Source: Azoarcus sp. L1K30
GTDB lineage: Bacteria; Pseudomonadota; Gammaproteobacteria; Burkholderiales; Rhodocyclaceae
DNA length: 47,668 bases
Reading direction: 5' to 3'
NCBI RefSeq assembly: GCF_018122735.1
Contig: NZ_JAGRRD010000001.1
Coordinates: forward strand, 902,209 to 949,876
Shown here one piece after another: positions 24,567 through 33,865 of this stretch. The translations under genes and the position numbers were made by a program. The number at the start of each line of letters is the position of its first letter. Position 1 is the first letter of the stretch. Under the pieces are notes generated by a model that was not told the DNA's origin, did not search any database, and saw only the letters and a program-made list of their open reading frames with translations.

Positions 24567-26437
24567 ACATGCGCCAAACCGACTCCCGCCCCCTCGTCGC
24601 GCCGCTGCCAGCGCCTTCGATGACGCTCGATGGCCGTTTTCGCTGCTTCACCCCGCGCCAGGTGCTCGCTGCCTTCCTCGTGCTCATCGCAGTCGTGCCG
24701 CTGGTGCTGCCCGAGTTCTACGTCACGCTGCTCAACTATATCGGGCTGTATGCGATGGTTGCGCTGGGTCTGGTCCTGCTTACCGGCGTCGGTGGCCTGA
24801 CCAGTTTCGGGCAGGCCGCTTTTGTCGGCCTCGGCGCCTATACCACGGCCGTGCTGACCACATCGACCGACTTGCCGGGCTGGCTGGCCTGGGCCGGCGG
24901 CTCGCCGTGGCTGGCGCTCGGCGTCGGGCTGCTCATTACCGCACTGGTCGCGCTGCTGGTCGGTTCGCTGACCTTGCGCCTGTCCGGTCACTTCCTGCCA
25001 CTGGGCACCATTGCCTGGGGAATCTCGCTGTACTTCCTGTTCGGCACCATGGATATCCTCGGCGGCCACACCGGCATGAGCGGCATTCCGCCGATCTCGA
25101 TCTTCGGCTGGCAGCTCGACGAGGGCCACGAGATCTATTACCTGATCTGGATCTTCCTTCTCGCCGCCGCGCTGACGACGCAGAATCTGCTCGATTCCCG
25201 CGAGGGCAGGGCGATCCGCGCGCTCAAGGGCGGCATGGTGATGGCCGAAGCGATGGGGGTGAACACCTCGCGCTCACGCATGATCATCTTCGTCATCGCC
25301 GCGCTGCACGCCGCCGCCTCGGGCTGGCTCTACGCCCACATGCAGCGCTTCGTGAACCCGACACCGTTCGGCGTGCATATCGGCATCGAGTACCTGTTCA
25401 TGGCCGTGGTCGGTGGGGCCGGGCAAGTGTGGGGGGCGATCGTCGGCGCAGGCGCCATCACCATCATGAAGCAGTGGCTGCAGGACGTGCTGCCGGCAGT
25501 GCTGGGTGCCACCGGAAACTTCGAGGTCATCGTCTTCGGCCTGCTGATGGTGCTCATCCTGCATCGCGCCCGCGACGGGATCTGGCCGTGGCTGGCCCGC
25601 CTGGTGCCGGTGCGCGGCAACCAGATCGAGATCGATCATGCCGCCGCAGCGCTGCCCCGGCGCGAGATGCCGACCCGGGGCGAGGTCATCCTCGAAGCGC
25701 GCAATGTCACGCGCAGGTTCGGCGGACTGGTCGCCAACAACGACATGAGCCTGCATGTCGAGGCGGGTGAGATCCTGGCGCTGATCGGCCCCAATGGCGC
25801 CGGCAAGAGCACCATGTTCAATCAGCTGTCCGGCGTCGATACCCCGACCTCCGGTGAGGTGCTGTTCCGCGGCAAGTCTATCGCCGGTCATGAATCGCGC
25901 GAGATTGCGCATCTGGGTATGAGCCGCACCTTCCAGCACGTCAAGCTGCTGCCGAAGATGAGCGTGCTCGAGAACGTCGCCATCGGGGCCCACCTTCGCG
26001 GCAATCGGGGGGTGATTCCGTCCGCCTGGCGTCTCGATCGTGCCGAGGAGGCCCGCTTGCTGGCCGAGGCCGCGCGCCAGATCGAGCGTGTCGGGCTGGG
26101 CTCGCACATGCACGACGAAGCCGGCTCGCTCGCTTTGGGGCAGCAGCGCATCCTGGAAATCGCGCGTGCGCTGGCTTCCGATCCATGTCTGCTGCTGCTC
26201 GACGAGCCTGCCGCGGGATTGCGCCTGAAGGAGAAGCAGACGCTTGGCGACCTGCTCAGGAAACTGCGCGCCGAAGGCATGGCGATCCTGCTGGTCGAGC
26301 ACGACATGGACTTCGTCATGGGCCTGGTGGATCGCGTGGTGGTGATGGAGTTCGGCCAGAAGATCGCCGAGGGTCTGCCCGAAGACGTGCAGAAGAATCC
26401 GGCCGTGCTTGAAGCCTATCTCGGAGGCGTGGAATGA
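24563..26437 (+). CDS. Fused LivM permease and LivG ATPase
   Basis: 624 residues. Residues 1-340 are a LivM permease with several membrane helices and the motifs G-L-T-S-F-G-Q-A-A-F-V-G-L-G-A-Y and G-G-H-T-G-M-S-G-I. Residues ~375-624 are an ABC ATPase of LivG type: Walker A G-P-N-G-A-G-K-S-T, signature region L-A-L-G-Q-Q-R (weaker than L-S-G-G-Q but usual for LivG), Walker B L-L-L-L-D-E-P-A-A-G-L, and H-loop V-E-H-D-M-D. The fusion guarantees one permease per ATPase. It is a recurring variant in betaproteobacteria. The start overlaps the livH stop by four bases; an ATG two codons later is an alternative. Confidence 0.94.
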   Translation: MNMRQTDSRPLVAPLPAPSMTLDGRFRCFTPRQVLAAFLVLIAVVPLVLPEFYVTLLNYIGLYAMVALGLVLLTGVGGLTSFGQAAFVGLGAYTTAVLTTSTDLPGWLAWAGGSPWLALGVGLLITALVALLVGSLTLRLSGHFLPLGTIAWGISLYFLFGTMDILGGHTGMSGIPPISIFGWQLDEGHEIYYLIWIFLLAAALTTQNLLDSREGRAIRALKGGMVMAEAMGVNTSRSRMIIFVIAALHAAASGWLYAHMQRFVNPTPFGVHIGIEYLFMAVVGGAGQVWGAIVGAGAITIMKQWLQDVLPAVLGATGNFEVIVFGLLMVLILHRARDGIWPWLARLVPVRGNQIEIDHAAAALPRREMPTRGEVILEARNVTRRFGGLVANNDMSLHVEAGEILALIGPNGAGKSTMFNQLSGVDTPTSGEVLFRGKSIAGHESREIAHLGMSRTFQHVKLLPKMSVLENVAIGAHLRGNRGVIPSAWRLDRAEEARLLAEAARQIERVGLGSHMHDEAGSLALGQQRILEIARALASDPCLLLLDEPAAGLRLKEKQTLGDLLRKLRAEGMAILLVEHDMDFVMGLVDRVVVMEFGQKIAEGLPEDVQKNPAVLEAYLGGVE

Positions 26438-27192
26438 ACTCGATCGACAACCCGGTGCTTGAAGTGCGCGACCTCTGTGTGGCCTACGGCAAGGTCGAGG
26501 CGCTCACCGACGCCAACATCCGCGTCGGCGAGGGGCAGATCGTCACCGTGATCGGACCCAACGGCGCAGGCAAGACCACCATGCTGTCGGCCATCATCGG
26601 ACTGCTGGCTTCACGCGGCCAGGTCGCCTTCGACGGCAGTGTCGAGGTCAGCCCCGAAGTCGAGCGCATGGTCGCCAGCGGCATGAGCCTGGTGCCCGAG
26701 AAGCGCGAACTGTTTGGCGAGATGAGCGTCGAGGACAACCTCGTGCTCGGCGCCTTTCAGCGCTATCGCATGGGCAAGCGCGACCACGCGCAGACCATGG
26801 AGGAAGTCTTCACGCTGTTTCCGCGCCTGCGCGAGCGCCGCGCCCAGCAGGCCGGCACACTGTCGGGCGGCGAGCGCCAGATGCTGGCGGTGGGCCGCGC
26901 CCTGATGGGCAAGCCAAAGCTGTTGATGCTCGACGAACCCAGTTTGGGACTGGCGCCGCTCATTACCCGCGAGATCTTTCGCATCATCGCCGAATTGCGC
27001 AAGACCGGCGTGTCGATTCTGCTCGTCGAGCAGAACGCCCGCGCCGCACTTGCCGTTGCCGATTACGCCTATGTCCTCGAGACCGGCGCAATCGCCATGC
27101 AGGGCCCCGCGCATGCGCTGCGGGACGATCCGCGCGTCATCGAAGCCTATCTCGGTCTGGGGGGCAAGCATCAGGACATGCTGGCAAGCTGA
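26434..27192 (+). CDS. livF: Branched-chain-type ABC transporter ATPase (LivF)
   Basis: 252 residues with Walker A G-P-N-G-A-G-K-T-T (about 41-49), signature L-S-G-G-E-R-Q (about 144-150), Walker B L-L-M-L-D-E-P-S-L-G-L and V-E-Q-N-A-R-A-A-L, all typical of LivF. It pairs with the LivG half of the fusion protein to power the LivH/LivM channel. Its ATG overlaps the upstream stop by four bases. It is followed by a 167-base gap before the binding protein gene, with a small imperfect hairpin. Confidence 0.95.
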   Translation: MNSIDNPVLEVRDLCVAYGKVEALTDANIRVGEGQIVTVIGPNGAGKTTMLSAIIGLLASRGQVAFDGSVEVSPEVERMVASGMSLVPEKRELFGEMSVEDNLVLGAFQRYRMGKRDHAQTMEEVFTLFPRLRERRAQQAGTLSGGERQMLAVGRALMGKPKLLMLDEPSLGLAPLITREIFRIIAELRKTGVSILLVEQNARAALAVADYAYVLETGAIAMQGPAHALRDDPRVIEAYLGLGGKHQDMLAS

Positions 27193-27205
27193 ATGAAGCA
27201 GCAGA

Positions 27206-27232
27206 CAGCCGGTCCGGAAAACGGGATGGCTG
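27206..27232 (+). other. Imperfect hairpin in the livF-binding protein gap
   Basis: CAGCC (27206-27210) pairs with GGCTG (27228-27232), with an inner CCG/CGG pairing around a GAAAA loop. The 167-base gap between livF and the binding-protein gene has no other clear structure and no convincing promoter. A stem here could protect or partly separate the mRNA for the binding protein, which is needed in excess. Not a strong signal. Confidence 0.3.
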
Positions 27233-27359
27233 GGAGTAAGAAGTGAGAAGTGCAAAGCAGGAGGCCACGACAAGGGTGCCTAACGCCCGGGCCGGTATCC
27301 GACATGAACCTTGGGGAACATGGGCGGAAAATGAAACCAGAGGAGTCGAAGGAGAAATC

Positions 27360-28502
27360 ATGAAAATGAAGAAACTTGCATTGTTGTGTTCCACCGCTGC
27401 GCTGTTCGCCAGCCAGGCGGCGCTTGCCGACATCAATGTCGGCGTGTCCCTGAGCTCCACCGGCCCGGGTGCGGCGCTCGGCATTCCGGAGAAGAACGCG
27501 GTCGCCTTGCTGCCTGCCGAGATCGGCGGCGAGAAGATCAACTACATGCTGCTCGACGACGCAACCGACCCGTCTGCCGCGACCAAGAATGCACGCAAGC
27601 TCACCACCGAGGACAAGGTCGACATCCTGCTCGGCTCATCGGTGACCCCCACGTCGCTGGCGATTGCGGAAGTGGCAGTCGAGAGCCAGACCCCGCAGAT
27701 CGCGATCGCGCCGGCCAACCTGCCGCCGGAGAAGGACCGCTGGGTATTCCGCACGCCACAGCATGTGAACGTGATGGCCAGCGCGGTGGTTGCGCACATG
27801 AAGGCCAAGGGGGTCAAGACCGTCGGCTTCCTCGGTTATTCGGACGCTTATGGCGAAGACTGGCTCGTGGCCATGAAGCCGATGCTCGAAGCGGCCGGAA
27901 TCAAGTTCACCACGGTCGAGCGCTTCAATCGCACCGATACCTCGGTCAGCGGCCAGGTCCTGAAGATCGTCAGTTCGCAGCCCGATGCCGTCCTCGTGGT
28001 CGCCTCCGGCAGCCCGGCGGCCCTGCCGCAGACGGCGCTGGTCGAGCGTGGCTACAAGGGCCAGATCTACCAGACCCATGCAGCCGCCAATCCGGCCTTC
28101 CTCAAGGTTGCAGGCAAGGCGGCCGACGGCGCGATCATGCCCATCGGTCCGGTCGTGGTCGTGGACCAGATCCCCGACAGCCATCCGTCGAAGAAGCCCG
28201 GTCAGGCCTTCGTCAAGGCCTACGAGGAAAAGTACGGCGCCGGCACGTTCTCGTCCTTCGCCGGACATGTCCACGATGCGGGTTCGCTGCTGCAGGCAGC
28301 GGTGCCGGTTGCACTGAAAAAGGCAAAGCCGGGGACGAGCGAATTTCGCGCCGCGCTGCGTGACGCGATCGAGGGGGCAAAGGACGTCGTTGGCGTTCAT
28401 GGCGTCTTCAACATGACGCCGACCGACCATTTCGGCATGGACGACCGCGGCCGGGTGCTGATCCGGGTGGAAAACGGCGGCTACAAGCTGATCGCAAACT
28501 GA
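27360..28502 (+). CDS. Periplasmic substrate-binding protein of the Liv-type transporter
   Basis: 380 residues from M-K-M-K-K-L-A-L-L, with a signal peptide cleaved after S-Q-A-A-L-A. AAGGAGAAATC precedes the ATG. The mature part starts D-I-N-V-G-V-S-L-S-S-T-G-P-G-A-A-L-G and follows the type-1 periplasmic-binding fold (D-D-A-T-D-P-S-A-A-T-K-N-A-R-K-L near 60-76). In Liv systems for amino acids the pocket binds the amino group with acidic residues. The ligand here is more likely an aromatic carboxylate because the next gene is an aryl-CoA ligase. The longer open frame upstream (from 27243) is not conserved in character. Confidence 0.92.
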   Translation: MKMKKLALLCSTAALFASQAALADINVGVSLSSTGPGAALGIPEKNAVALLPAEIGGEKINYMLLDDATDPSAATKNARKLTTEDKVDILLGSSVTPTSLAIAEVAVESQTPQIAIAPANLPPEKDRWVFRTPQHVNVMASAVVAHMKAKGVKTVGFLGYSDAYGEDWLVAMKPMLEAAGIKFTTVERFNRTDTSVSGQVLKIVSSQPDAVLVVASGSPAALPQTALVERGYKGQIYQTHAAANPAFLKVAGKAADGAIMPIGPVVVVDQIPDSHPSKKPGQAFVKAYEEKYGAGTFSSFAGHVHDAGSLLQAAVPVALKKAKPGTSEFRAALRDAIEGAKDVVGVHGVFNMTPTDHFGMDDRGRVLIRVENGGYKLIAN

Positions 28503-28513
28503 GGAGCAGGGTG

Positions 28514-30391
28514 ATGGCAACAGGTACTCCGGACATGATCGCCGACAACACGAAGATGTTCGTCGATCCCGTCCTGCTGATCGAAGCTCGCGCTGACGGC
28601 ACGCGCATTCTGCGTTCCGGCATCAATCTGCCCGAGAACTATGCGCGCTGCGTTGGCGAATGGCTTGAGCACTGGGCGCGCACCGAACCGGAGCGCCTGT
28701 TTCTCGCCCAGCGTGATGCCTCGGGCGAATGGGTCCGCCTCACCTACGGTGCGGCCCGGCAGCGGGTGGTGGCGATTGCCACCTGGCTGCTGGGTCAGAA
28801 CCTGTCGCCCGAGCGGCCGGTCGCGATCCTGTCCGACAACTCGATTGAACATGCCTTGCTGATGCTGGCCGCCATGCACATCGGCGTGCCCGCATGCTCG
28901 ATCTCGCCGGGCAACTCACTGATGTCGAAGGATCACGGGAAGCTCAAGGGCAATATCGAGCTGCTGCGCCCCGGCGTGATCTATGCGGATCCGCTCGAGC
29001 GCTACATGCCTGCCATCGAAGCGGTTGCCGGGCTGCACAGCGGCGTGGTCGTGGCCGGTGGAATCAGCGGCACGGTGCCGGGTTCGGTCCCCTTCGCCGA
29101 GCTCGAGACCCGTACGGATGAAGTCGCCGTCATGTCGGCGTTCAACCGCATCACCCCCGATACGATCGGCAAGTTTCTGTTTACCTCCGGGTCGGTGGGC
29201 ACGCCAAAGGCTGTCATCAATACCCAGCGCATGATGTGCTCCAACCAGAAGGCCAAGGAACTGATGTGGCCCTTCCTCGCCGAGGAGCCGCCGGTGCTGG
29301 TCGATTGGCTGCCCTGGAGCCACACCTTCGGCAGCAACCACAACTTCAACATGGTGCTGCGCTGGGGCGGAACCATCCATATCGACGAAGGCAAGCCGAC
29401 GCCGGCAGGCCTCGACAAGACGGTGAGCAATCTCAAGGAAATCTCGCCGACGGTGTATTTCAACGTCCCGCGCGCCTACGACATGCTGGTGCCGCTGCTG
29501 CGCGAGGACAAGCAACTGCGCGACAACTTCTTCCGCCGGCTCAAGTTCATCTTCAACGCGGGGGCCGCCTTGCCCCACCACTTGTGGACCGCGCTCGAGG
29601 ATCTGTCCTTCGAGTCGACCGGCAGGAAGGTGCTGCTGGTGTCGTCCTGGGGCGCCACCGAAACCGCGCCGATGGCGACCGACTGCCATTTCCGCGCCCG
29701 CCGTCCGGGCGTCATCGGACTGCCGGTGCCGGGCACGGCGCTCAAGCTCGTCCCGTCGGCCGACAAGATGGAAGTGCGGGTCAAGGGCCCCAACGTCTTT
29801 CCGGGTTACTGGCGTCAGCCGGACATCACCGCCAAATCCTTCGACGACGAGGGTTACTACCTGATCGGCGACGCGGTCGAGTTCGTCGATGTGGCCCAGC
29901 CGACACTCGGCCTGCTGTTCGACGGCCGTGTCGGTGAGGACTTCAAGCTGCTCACCGGCACCTGGGTGCACGTCGGATCGCTGCGGGTGAGCGGGATCGA
30001 CGCGATGAAGCCGGTGGCCCAGGACATCGTGGTCACCGGCCACGATCGGGACGAAATCGGCTTCCTGGTCTTTCCCAACATCCCCGAGTGCCGCACCCTC
30101 TGTCCCGGTCTGCCCGCCGACGCCCCCGTCGAGCAGGTGCTCTCGAGTCCGGCCGTGGTCAACCAGGTCAGGGCGGGCCTGCAGGCACTGAAGCAGCAAG
30201 GCGGCGGCAGTTCGACCTATGCCACGCGCGCCCTGCTGCTGGCGGAACCGCCATCGGTCGAAGGCGGCGAAATCACCGACAAGGGCTACATCAACCAGCG
30301 CGCGGTGCTGAATCGCCGCGCCGATCTCGTCGAATACCTGTATGCCGACCTGCTGGACAAGACGGTCATCACCGTACACGGCGTCGTCTGA
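28514..30391 (+). CDS. Feruloyl-CoA-synthase-like aryl/phenylpropenoyl-CoA ligase
   Basis: 625 residues of the AMP-binding, adenylate-forming family. P-loop F-T-S-G-S-V-G-T-P-K-A-V-I is at about 220-232. The sequence D-W-L-P-W-S-H-T-F-G-S-N-H-N-F-N near 265-285 is typical of feruloyl-CoA synthases, as are S-W-G-A-T-E-T-A-P (adenine/aromatic pocket) and the C-terminal hinge with D-G-R-V-G-E-D-F-K-L. It converts an aromatic acid, ATP and CoA to the acyl-CoA. GAGGAG lies seven bases before the ATG at 28514; a GTG is one codon earlier. As the only ligase in the window, it might also serve the minus-strand monooxygenase pathway. Confidence 0.9.
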   Translation: MATGTPDMIADNTKMFVDPVLLIEARADGTRILRSGINLPENYARCVGEWLEHWARTEPERLFLAQRDASGEWVRLTYGAARQRVVAIATWLLGQNLSPERPVAILSDNSIEHALLMLAAMHIGVPACSISPGNSLMSKDHGKLKGNIELLRPGVIYADPLERYMPAIEAVAGLHSGVVVAGGISGTVPGSVPFAELETRTDEVAVMSAFNRITPDTIGKFLFTSGSVGTPKAVINTQRMMCSNQKAKELMWPFLAEEPPVLVDWLPWSHTFGSNHNFNMVLRWGGTIHIDEGKPTPAGLDKTVSNLKEISPTVYFNVPRAYDMLVPLLREDKQLRDNFFRRLKFIFNAGAALPHHLWTALEDLSFESTGRKVLLVSSWGATETAPMATDCHFRARRPGVIGLPVPGTALKLVPSADKMEVRVKGPNVFPGYWRQPDITAKSFDDEGYYLIGDAVEFVDVAQPTLGLLFDGRVGEDFKLLTGTWVHVGSLRVSGIDAMKPVAQDIVVTGHDRDEIGFLVFPNIPECRTLCPGLPADAPVEQVLSSPAVVNQVRAGLQALKQQGGGSSTYATRALLLAEPPSVEGGEITDKGYINQRAVLNRRADLVEYLYADLLDKTVITVHGVV

Positions 30392-30406
30392 ACCAAGGAA
30401 ACAAAC

Positions 30407-31177
30407 ATGACCGAGCAACTCGTCAAAACCGCGCAAGACGGCCAGATCTACACCATCACGCTGGCCCGGCCGGCCAAGCGCAACGCCGTGAGCGATCGAC
30501 TGCTGGCCGCGTTGGAAGCCGCCTTCATGGCCACCCCGGAGGGCACCCGGGCGATCATCCTGGCCGGGGAGGGCGATCATTTCTGCGCCGGCCTGGATCT
30601 GGCCGAACATCAGCACCGCGACCCCTTCGGCGTCATGCAGCACTCCCGCGGCTGGCACCGCATCTTCGATCGCATCGAGAACGGCGGCATCCCGGTGATT
30701 GCGGCCTTGCATGGCGCTGTCATCGGCGGCGGCCTCGAACTGGCCACCGCGACGCACATCCGCGTGGCCGAGCCGGACACCATCTACCAGCTTCCCGAGG
30801 GGCGCCACGGCATCTTCGTCGGGGGCGGTGCTTCGCTGCGGGTCGCACGCATCATCGGTCCGGGGCGGATGTGCGAAATGATGCTGACCGGCCGCGTCAT
30901 CGACGCCGAAGAAGGCTACCGGCTGGGCCTGTCGCACTACCAGGTGGGCAAGGGCGAGGCGATGGCGAAGGCGCGTCAGCTCGCCGAGCGGGTTGCCGAG
31001 AATGCGCCGATGGCCAACTGGGCGATGTGCACCGCGATCAATCGCATCGACAACATGAGCAGCGAGGACGGCCTGTTCGTCGAGTCGCTCACCGCCGCCC
31101 TGACTCAGACCAGCCCCGAAGTCGTCGGACGCATCGGCGAATTTCTCAAACGCAAAGGACAAGGACCCCGCACATGA
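30407..31177 (+). CDS. Enoyl-CoA hydratase (crotonase family), catalytic residues intact
   Basis: 256 residues. Both catalytic glutamates are in place and 20 residues apart, as in rat mitochondrial hydratase: E111 in G-G-G-L-E-L and E131 in L-P-E-G-R-H-G. The oxyanion hole is in F-C-A-G-L-D and H-G-A-V-I-G-G-G. It should hydrate an aryl-propenoyl-CoA to the 3-hydroxyacyl-CoA. A lyase of feruloyl-CoA hydratase/aldolase type is possible, but a thiolase and dehydrogenase follow in the same operon, which favours beta-oxidation. The stop overlaps the thiolase start (ATGA). Confidence 0.92.
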   Translation: MTEQLVKTAQDGQIYTITLARPAKRNAVSDRLLAALEAAFMATPEGTRAIILAGEGDHFCAGLDLAEHQHRDPFGVMQHSRGWHRIFDRIENGGIPVIAALHGAVIGGGLELATATHIRVAEPDTIYQLPEGRHGIFVGGGASLRVARIIGPGRMCEMMLTGRVIDAEEGYRLGLSHYQVGKGEAMAKARQLAERVAENAPMANWAMCTAINRIDNMSSEDGLFVESLTAALTQTSPEVVGRIGEFLKRKGQGPRT

Positions 31178-32436
31178 CCAGCACCCACGCTTTTGCCGCA
31201 TCCGAAGCGGCGGCCCTCTCTGCCACTTATGACGACATCTGGCTGGTCGCCGGCCAGCGTACGCCGTTCGCGGACTACAACGGACCGCTGCGCGATGCCT
31301 CCGCCACCGATCTCGGCATCGCCGCGGCACGCTCGCTGTTTTCGACAAGCGGCATTCCCGCTGGCGAGGTCAATGCGATCATCGCGGGCAACATGGCGCA
31401 GTCGAGTTTCGACGCCTACTTTCTGCCGCGCCACATCGGCCTGTATTCCGGGGTCAATTCGAATGCACCGGCCTTGCTGGTGCAACGCCTGTGCTGCACC
31501 GGTTTCGAGACCATTCTCACCGCGGCCGACCAGATCACCCTGGGCAAGGCCAGCGTGGTGCTCGCCGTGGGTGCCGAATCCATGTCGCGCAACCCGGTGG
31601 CGGCCTATACCCACCGCGCCGGCTTTCGCATGGGGCAGGTGGATTTTCGCGACTTCCTGTGGGAAGCGACGAAGGACACCGCACCGGGCATCGGCATGGG
31701 GGACACCGCCGAGAATCTTGCCAGGCGTTACGGCATCAGCCGCGAAGAGGTGGACCGCTTCGCCGCACTGAGTTTCGAACGCGGCTGCGCGGCGTGGGAA
31801 GCGGGCTGGTACGCAGATGAAGTCTCCGCCGTCACCAATGAAAAGTGGGAACTCGACGGCTACCAGCCCCGTGCCATCAAGCTGGCCGATCGTGCGGAAC
31901 GCTTCGAGCGCGATGGCCATGTGCGCCCCACCAGCTTCGACACCCTGCAAAAGCTCAAGCCCGCATTCGGCGGCGTACAGACCGGCGGCAACAGCTCGGC
32001 CATCGTCGACGGCGCGGCGGCGGTGATCGTCGCCCGCGGCGACTGGGTACGGGCCAACGGCCTCAAGCCCCTGGCCCGTATCGTCGGCGGCGCCGCCGTC
32101 GCCGTGCCGCCCGAGATCATGGGCATCGGTCCGGCGCCGGCCATCCGGGCCGCGGCCGCAAGGTGCGGCATCACGGTCGGCGATCTCGGCCGTATCGAGA
32201 TCAACGAGGCCTTCGGCGCCCAGTTCCTTGCCTGCCAGCGTGAGCTGGACTTCGACACCGAGCGCGCCAACAGTCGCGGCGGTGCCATTGCCATCGGCCA
32301 CCCGCTGGGGGCATCGGGCGTGCGCCTGACCCACACCGTCGCCCGCCAGATGAAGGCCGACGGCGTGCAGTACGGGGTGTCGTCGGCGTGTGCCGGCGGC
32401 GGGCAAGGCGTGGCGGTCGTGCTCGAAAACGTCTGA
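31174..32436 (+). CDS. Acetyl-CoA acyltransferase (thiolase)
   Basis: 420 residues. The nucleophilic cysteine is in Q-R-L-C-C-T-G-F-E (about 107-115), the catalytic histidine in G-H-P-L-G-A-S-G, and the second cysteine in S-S-A-C-A-G-G-G-Q-G near the end. The N-terminus I-W-L-V-A-G-Q-R-T-P-F is typical. The doublet C-C and the absence of the usual C-G-S-G-L sequence suggest a divergent branch with an aromatic acyl chain. It cleaves 3-ketoacyl-CoA to acetyl-CoA and a shortened (aryl) acyl-CoA. The ATG overlaps the previous stop by four bases. The open frame upstream to 30088 is a shadow. Confidence 0.93.
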   Translation: MTSTHAFAASEAAALSATYDDIWLVAGQRTPFADYNGPLRDASATDLGIAAARSLFSTSGIPAGEVNAIIAGNMAQSSFDAYFLPRHIGLYSGVNSNAPALLVQRLCCTGFETILTAADQITLGKASVVLAVGAESMSRNPVAAYTHRAGFRMGQVDFRDFLWEATKDTAPGIGMGDTAENLARRYGISREEVDRFAALSFERGCAAWEAGWYADEVSAVTNEKWELDGYQPRAIKLADRAERFERDGHVRPTSFDTLQKLKPAFGGVQTGGNSSAIVDGAAAVIVARGDWVRANGLKPLARIVGGAAVAVPPEIMGIGPAPAIRAAAARCGITVGDLGRIEINEAFGAQFLACQRELDFDTERANSRGGAIAIGHPLGASGVRLTHTVARQMKADGVQYGVSSACAGGGQGVAVVLENV

Positions 32437-32448
32437 GGAATCGCATCC

Positions 32449-33216
32449 ATGAAAACCGAAAGCCATAGCTTCCTGGTGACCGGCGGCGCCTCCGGACTCG
32501 GTGCCGCCACCGTGCGCGCACTGCATGCCGGCGGCGCCAGTGTCGTCATCGCCGATCTCAACGCCGACGCCGGTGAGGCGCTGGCTGCCGAGCTCGGCAG
32601 CCGCGCAGCTTTTGCACGCACCAATGTGGCCGATGAAGGCGACGCAAGGGCGGCGGTGGATCTCGCCCTGACCCGTTTCGGCGCCTTGCATGGCCTGGTC
32701 AACTGCGCGGGCATCGGCAACGCCGCACGCGTGCTGGGCAAGGAGGGGCCGATGCCGCTCGAGGCCTTCAGCCGCTCCATCCAGGTCAACCTGATCGGCA
32801 CCTTCAACATGATCCGCATCGCTGCCGAGGCGATGGCCAGGGGCGAGCCGGGCGCCGACGGCGAACGCGGCGTGATCGTCAACACCGCCTCGGTTGCCGC
32901 CTACGACGGCCAGATCGGCCAGGCGGCGTATGCGGCCTCGAAGGGCGGCATCGTGTCGATGACCTTGCCCATCGCGCGTGAGCTGGCCCGATCCGGCATT
33001 CGGGTGTGCACCATCGCACCGGGGCTCTTCCTTACCCCGATGATGCACACGCTGCCGCCCGACGTGCAGAAATCACTCGGCGAATCCGTCCCCTTCCCGC
33101 AACGTCTGGGGCAGCCGGATGAATACGCGAAGCTGGTGCTGTCGATCATCGGCAACGTCATGCTCAACGGCGAGACCATCCGTCTCGACGGCGCCATCCG
33201 CCTGGCCCCGAGGTAA
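32449..33216 (+). CDS. Short-chain 3-hydroxyacyl-CoA dehydrogenase
   Basis: 255 residues of the SDR fold. Nucleotide motif T-G-G-A-S-G-L-G (11-18), N-C-A-G at about 86-89, and catalytic S in N-T-A-S-V-A-A-Y, Y and K in Y-A-A-S-K-G. The sequence around [12 protein letters not shown] resembles the type II 3-hydroxyacyl-CoA dehydrogenases (HSD17B10 group) rather than sugar or ketoreductases. It fits the NAD-dependent oxidation step between the hydratase and the thiolase of the same operon. Confidence 0.92.
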   Translation: MKTESHSFLVTGGASGLGAATVRALHAGGASVVIADLNADAGEALAAELGSRAAFARTNVADEGDARAAVDLALTRFGALHGLVNCAGIGNAARVLGKEGPMPLEAFSRSIQVNLIGTFNMIRIAAEAMARGEPGADGERGVIVNTASVAAYDGQIGQAAYAASKGGIVSMTLPIARELARSGIRVCTIAPGLFLTPMMHTLPPDVQKSLGESVPFPQRLGQPDEYAKLVLSIIGNVMLNGETIRLDGAIRLAPR

Positions 33217-33219
33217 GCC

Positions 33220-33639
33220 ATGTCCCGCTCGAACATCTTTCGCATGCGCATTGCGTTCTCGGACTGCGACCCGGCGCAGATCGTCTTCTTCGCCAACTAT
33301 TTCAAGTGGTTCGACACCTCGAGCCGCGAGTTCTTCACCGCCTGCGGCGTGCCGAGTTGGCGCGACACGCTGGCCGAGCGCGGCATCATCGGCACGCCGC
33401 TGGTCGACGCACAGGCGAAATTCCTGAACTCCGCCACCTATGGAGAAGACATCGAAATCGAATCGTCGGTGGAGGAATGGCGCGGCAAGAGTTTCGTCAT
33501 GCGCCATGTGGCGCGCCGTGGAGACACCGTGCTGTGCGAGGGGCGCGAGGTCCGCGTGTTCGCGATCCAGGACCCGGAGAATCCACTGCGCATCAAGGCA
33601 GTGACCGCACCCGAGGACTATCGCGCCATGTGCGCCTGA
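33220..33639 (+). CDS. 4HBT-type acyl-CoA thioesterase
   Basis: 139 residues of the hot-dog fold. The motif S-D-C-D-P-A-Q-I-V-F-F-A-N-Y has D17 in the position of the catalytic aspartate of Pseudomonas 4-hydroxybenzoyl-CoA thioesterase; the usual P-A-G is here P-A-Q. It probably hydrolyses an aromatic acyl-CoA made by the preceding thiolase, for example 3-hydroxybenzoyl-CoA to 3-hydroxybenzoate, which the neighbouring operon could use. The chain could also act on other acyl-CoAs. It starts three bases after the previous stop. Confidence 0.88.
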   Translation: MSRSNIFRMRIAFSDCDPAQIVFFANYFKWFDTSSREFFTACGVPSWRDTLAERGIIGTPLVDAQAKFLNSATYGEDIEIESSVEEWRGKSFVMRHVARRGDTVLCEGREVRVFAIQDPENPLRIKAVTAPEDYRAMCA

Positions 33640-33865
33640 TGCCCGGCCGTCGGGACTGAACCCGGCAAGGCCAAACGGGGGCCATTCACCACGCACCGGC
33701 TCCCACACGATCCAGAAGGGCGCAAGCCCAGCCCGATGCAGGCGAATCCGCGCTGCATGGGGCCGACTTGTGCCCAATTCCGGAATGCGCGGGCATTTCG
33801 ACGCGCATGCCTCGCCTTCGGCAGGCGCAATGCAGCAGCACCGTCAAAACAAGGAGACAGGAGAC

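Noticed and set aside
28916-31348. An 810-codon open frame antisense to the ligase and hydratase genes
   Set aside because: It has no recognisable domain, is biased to histidine, arginine and aspartate as expected for the reverse frame of GC-rich genes, and lies over well-supported genes.
31105-33048. A 647-codon antisense frame over thiolase and dehydrogenase genes
   Set aside because: No motif and no ribosome site; the sense-strand genes have intact catalytic residues.
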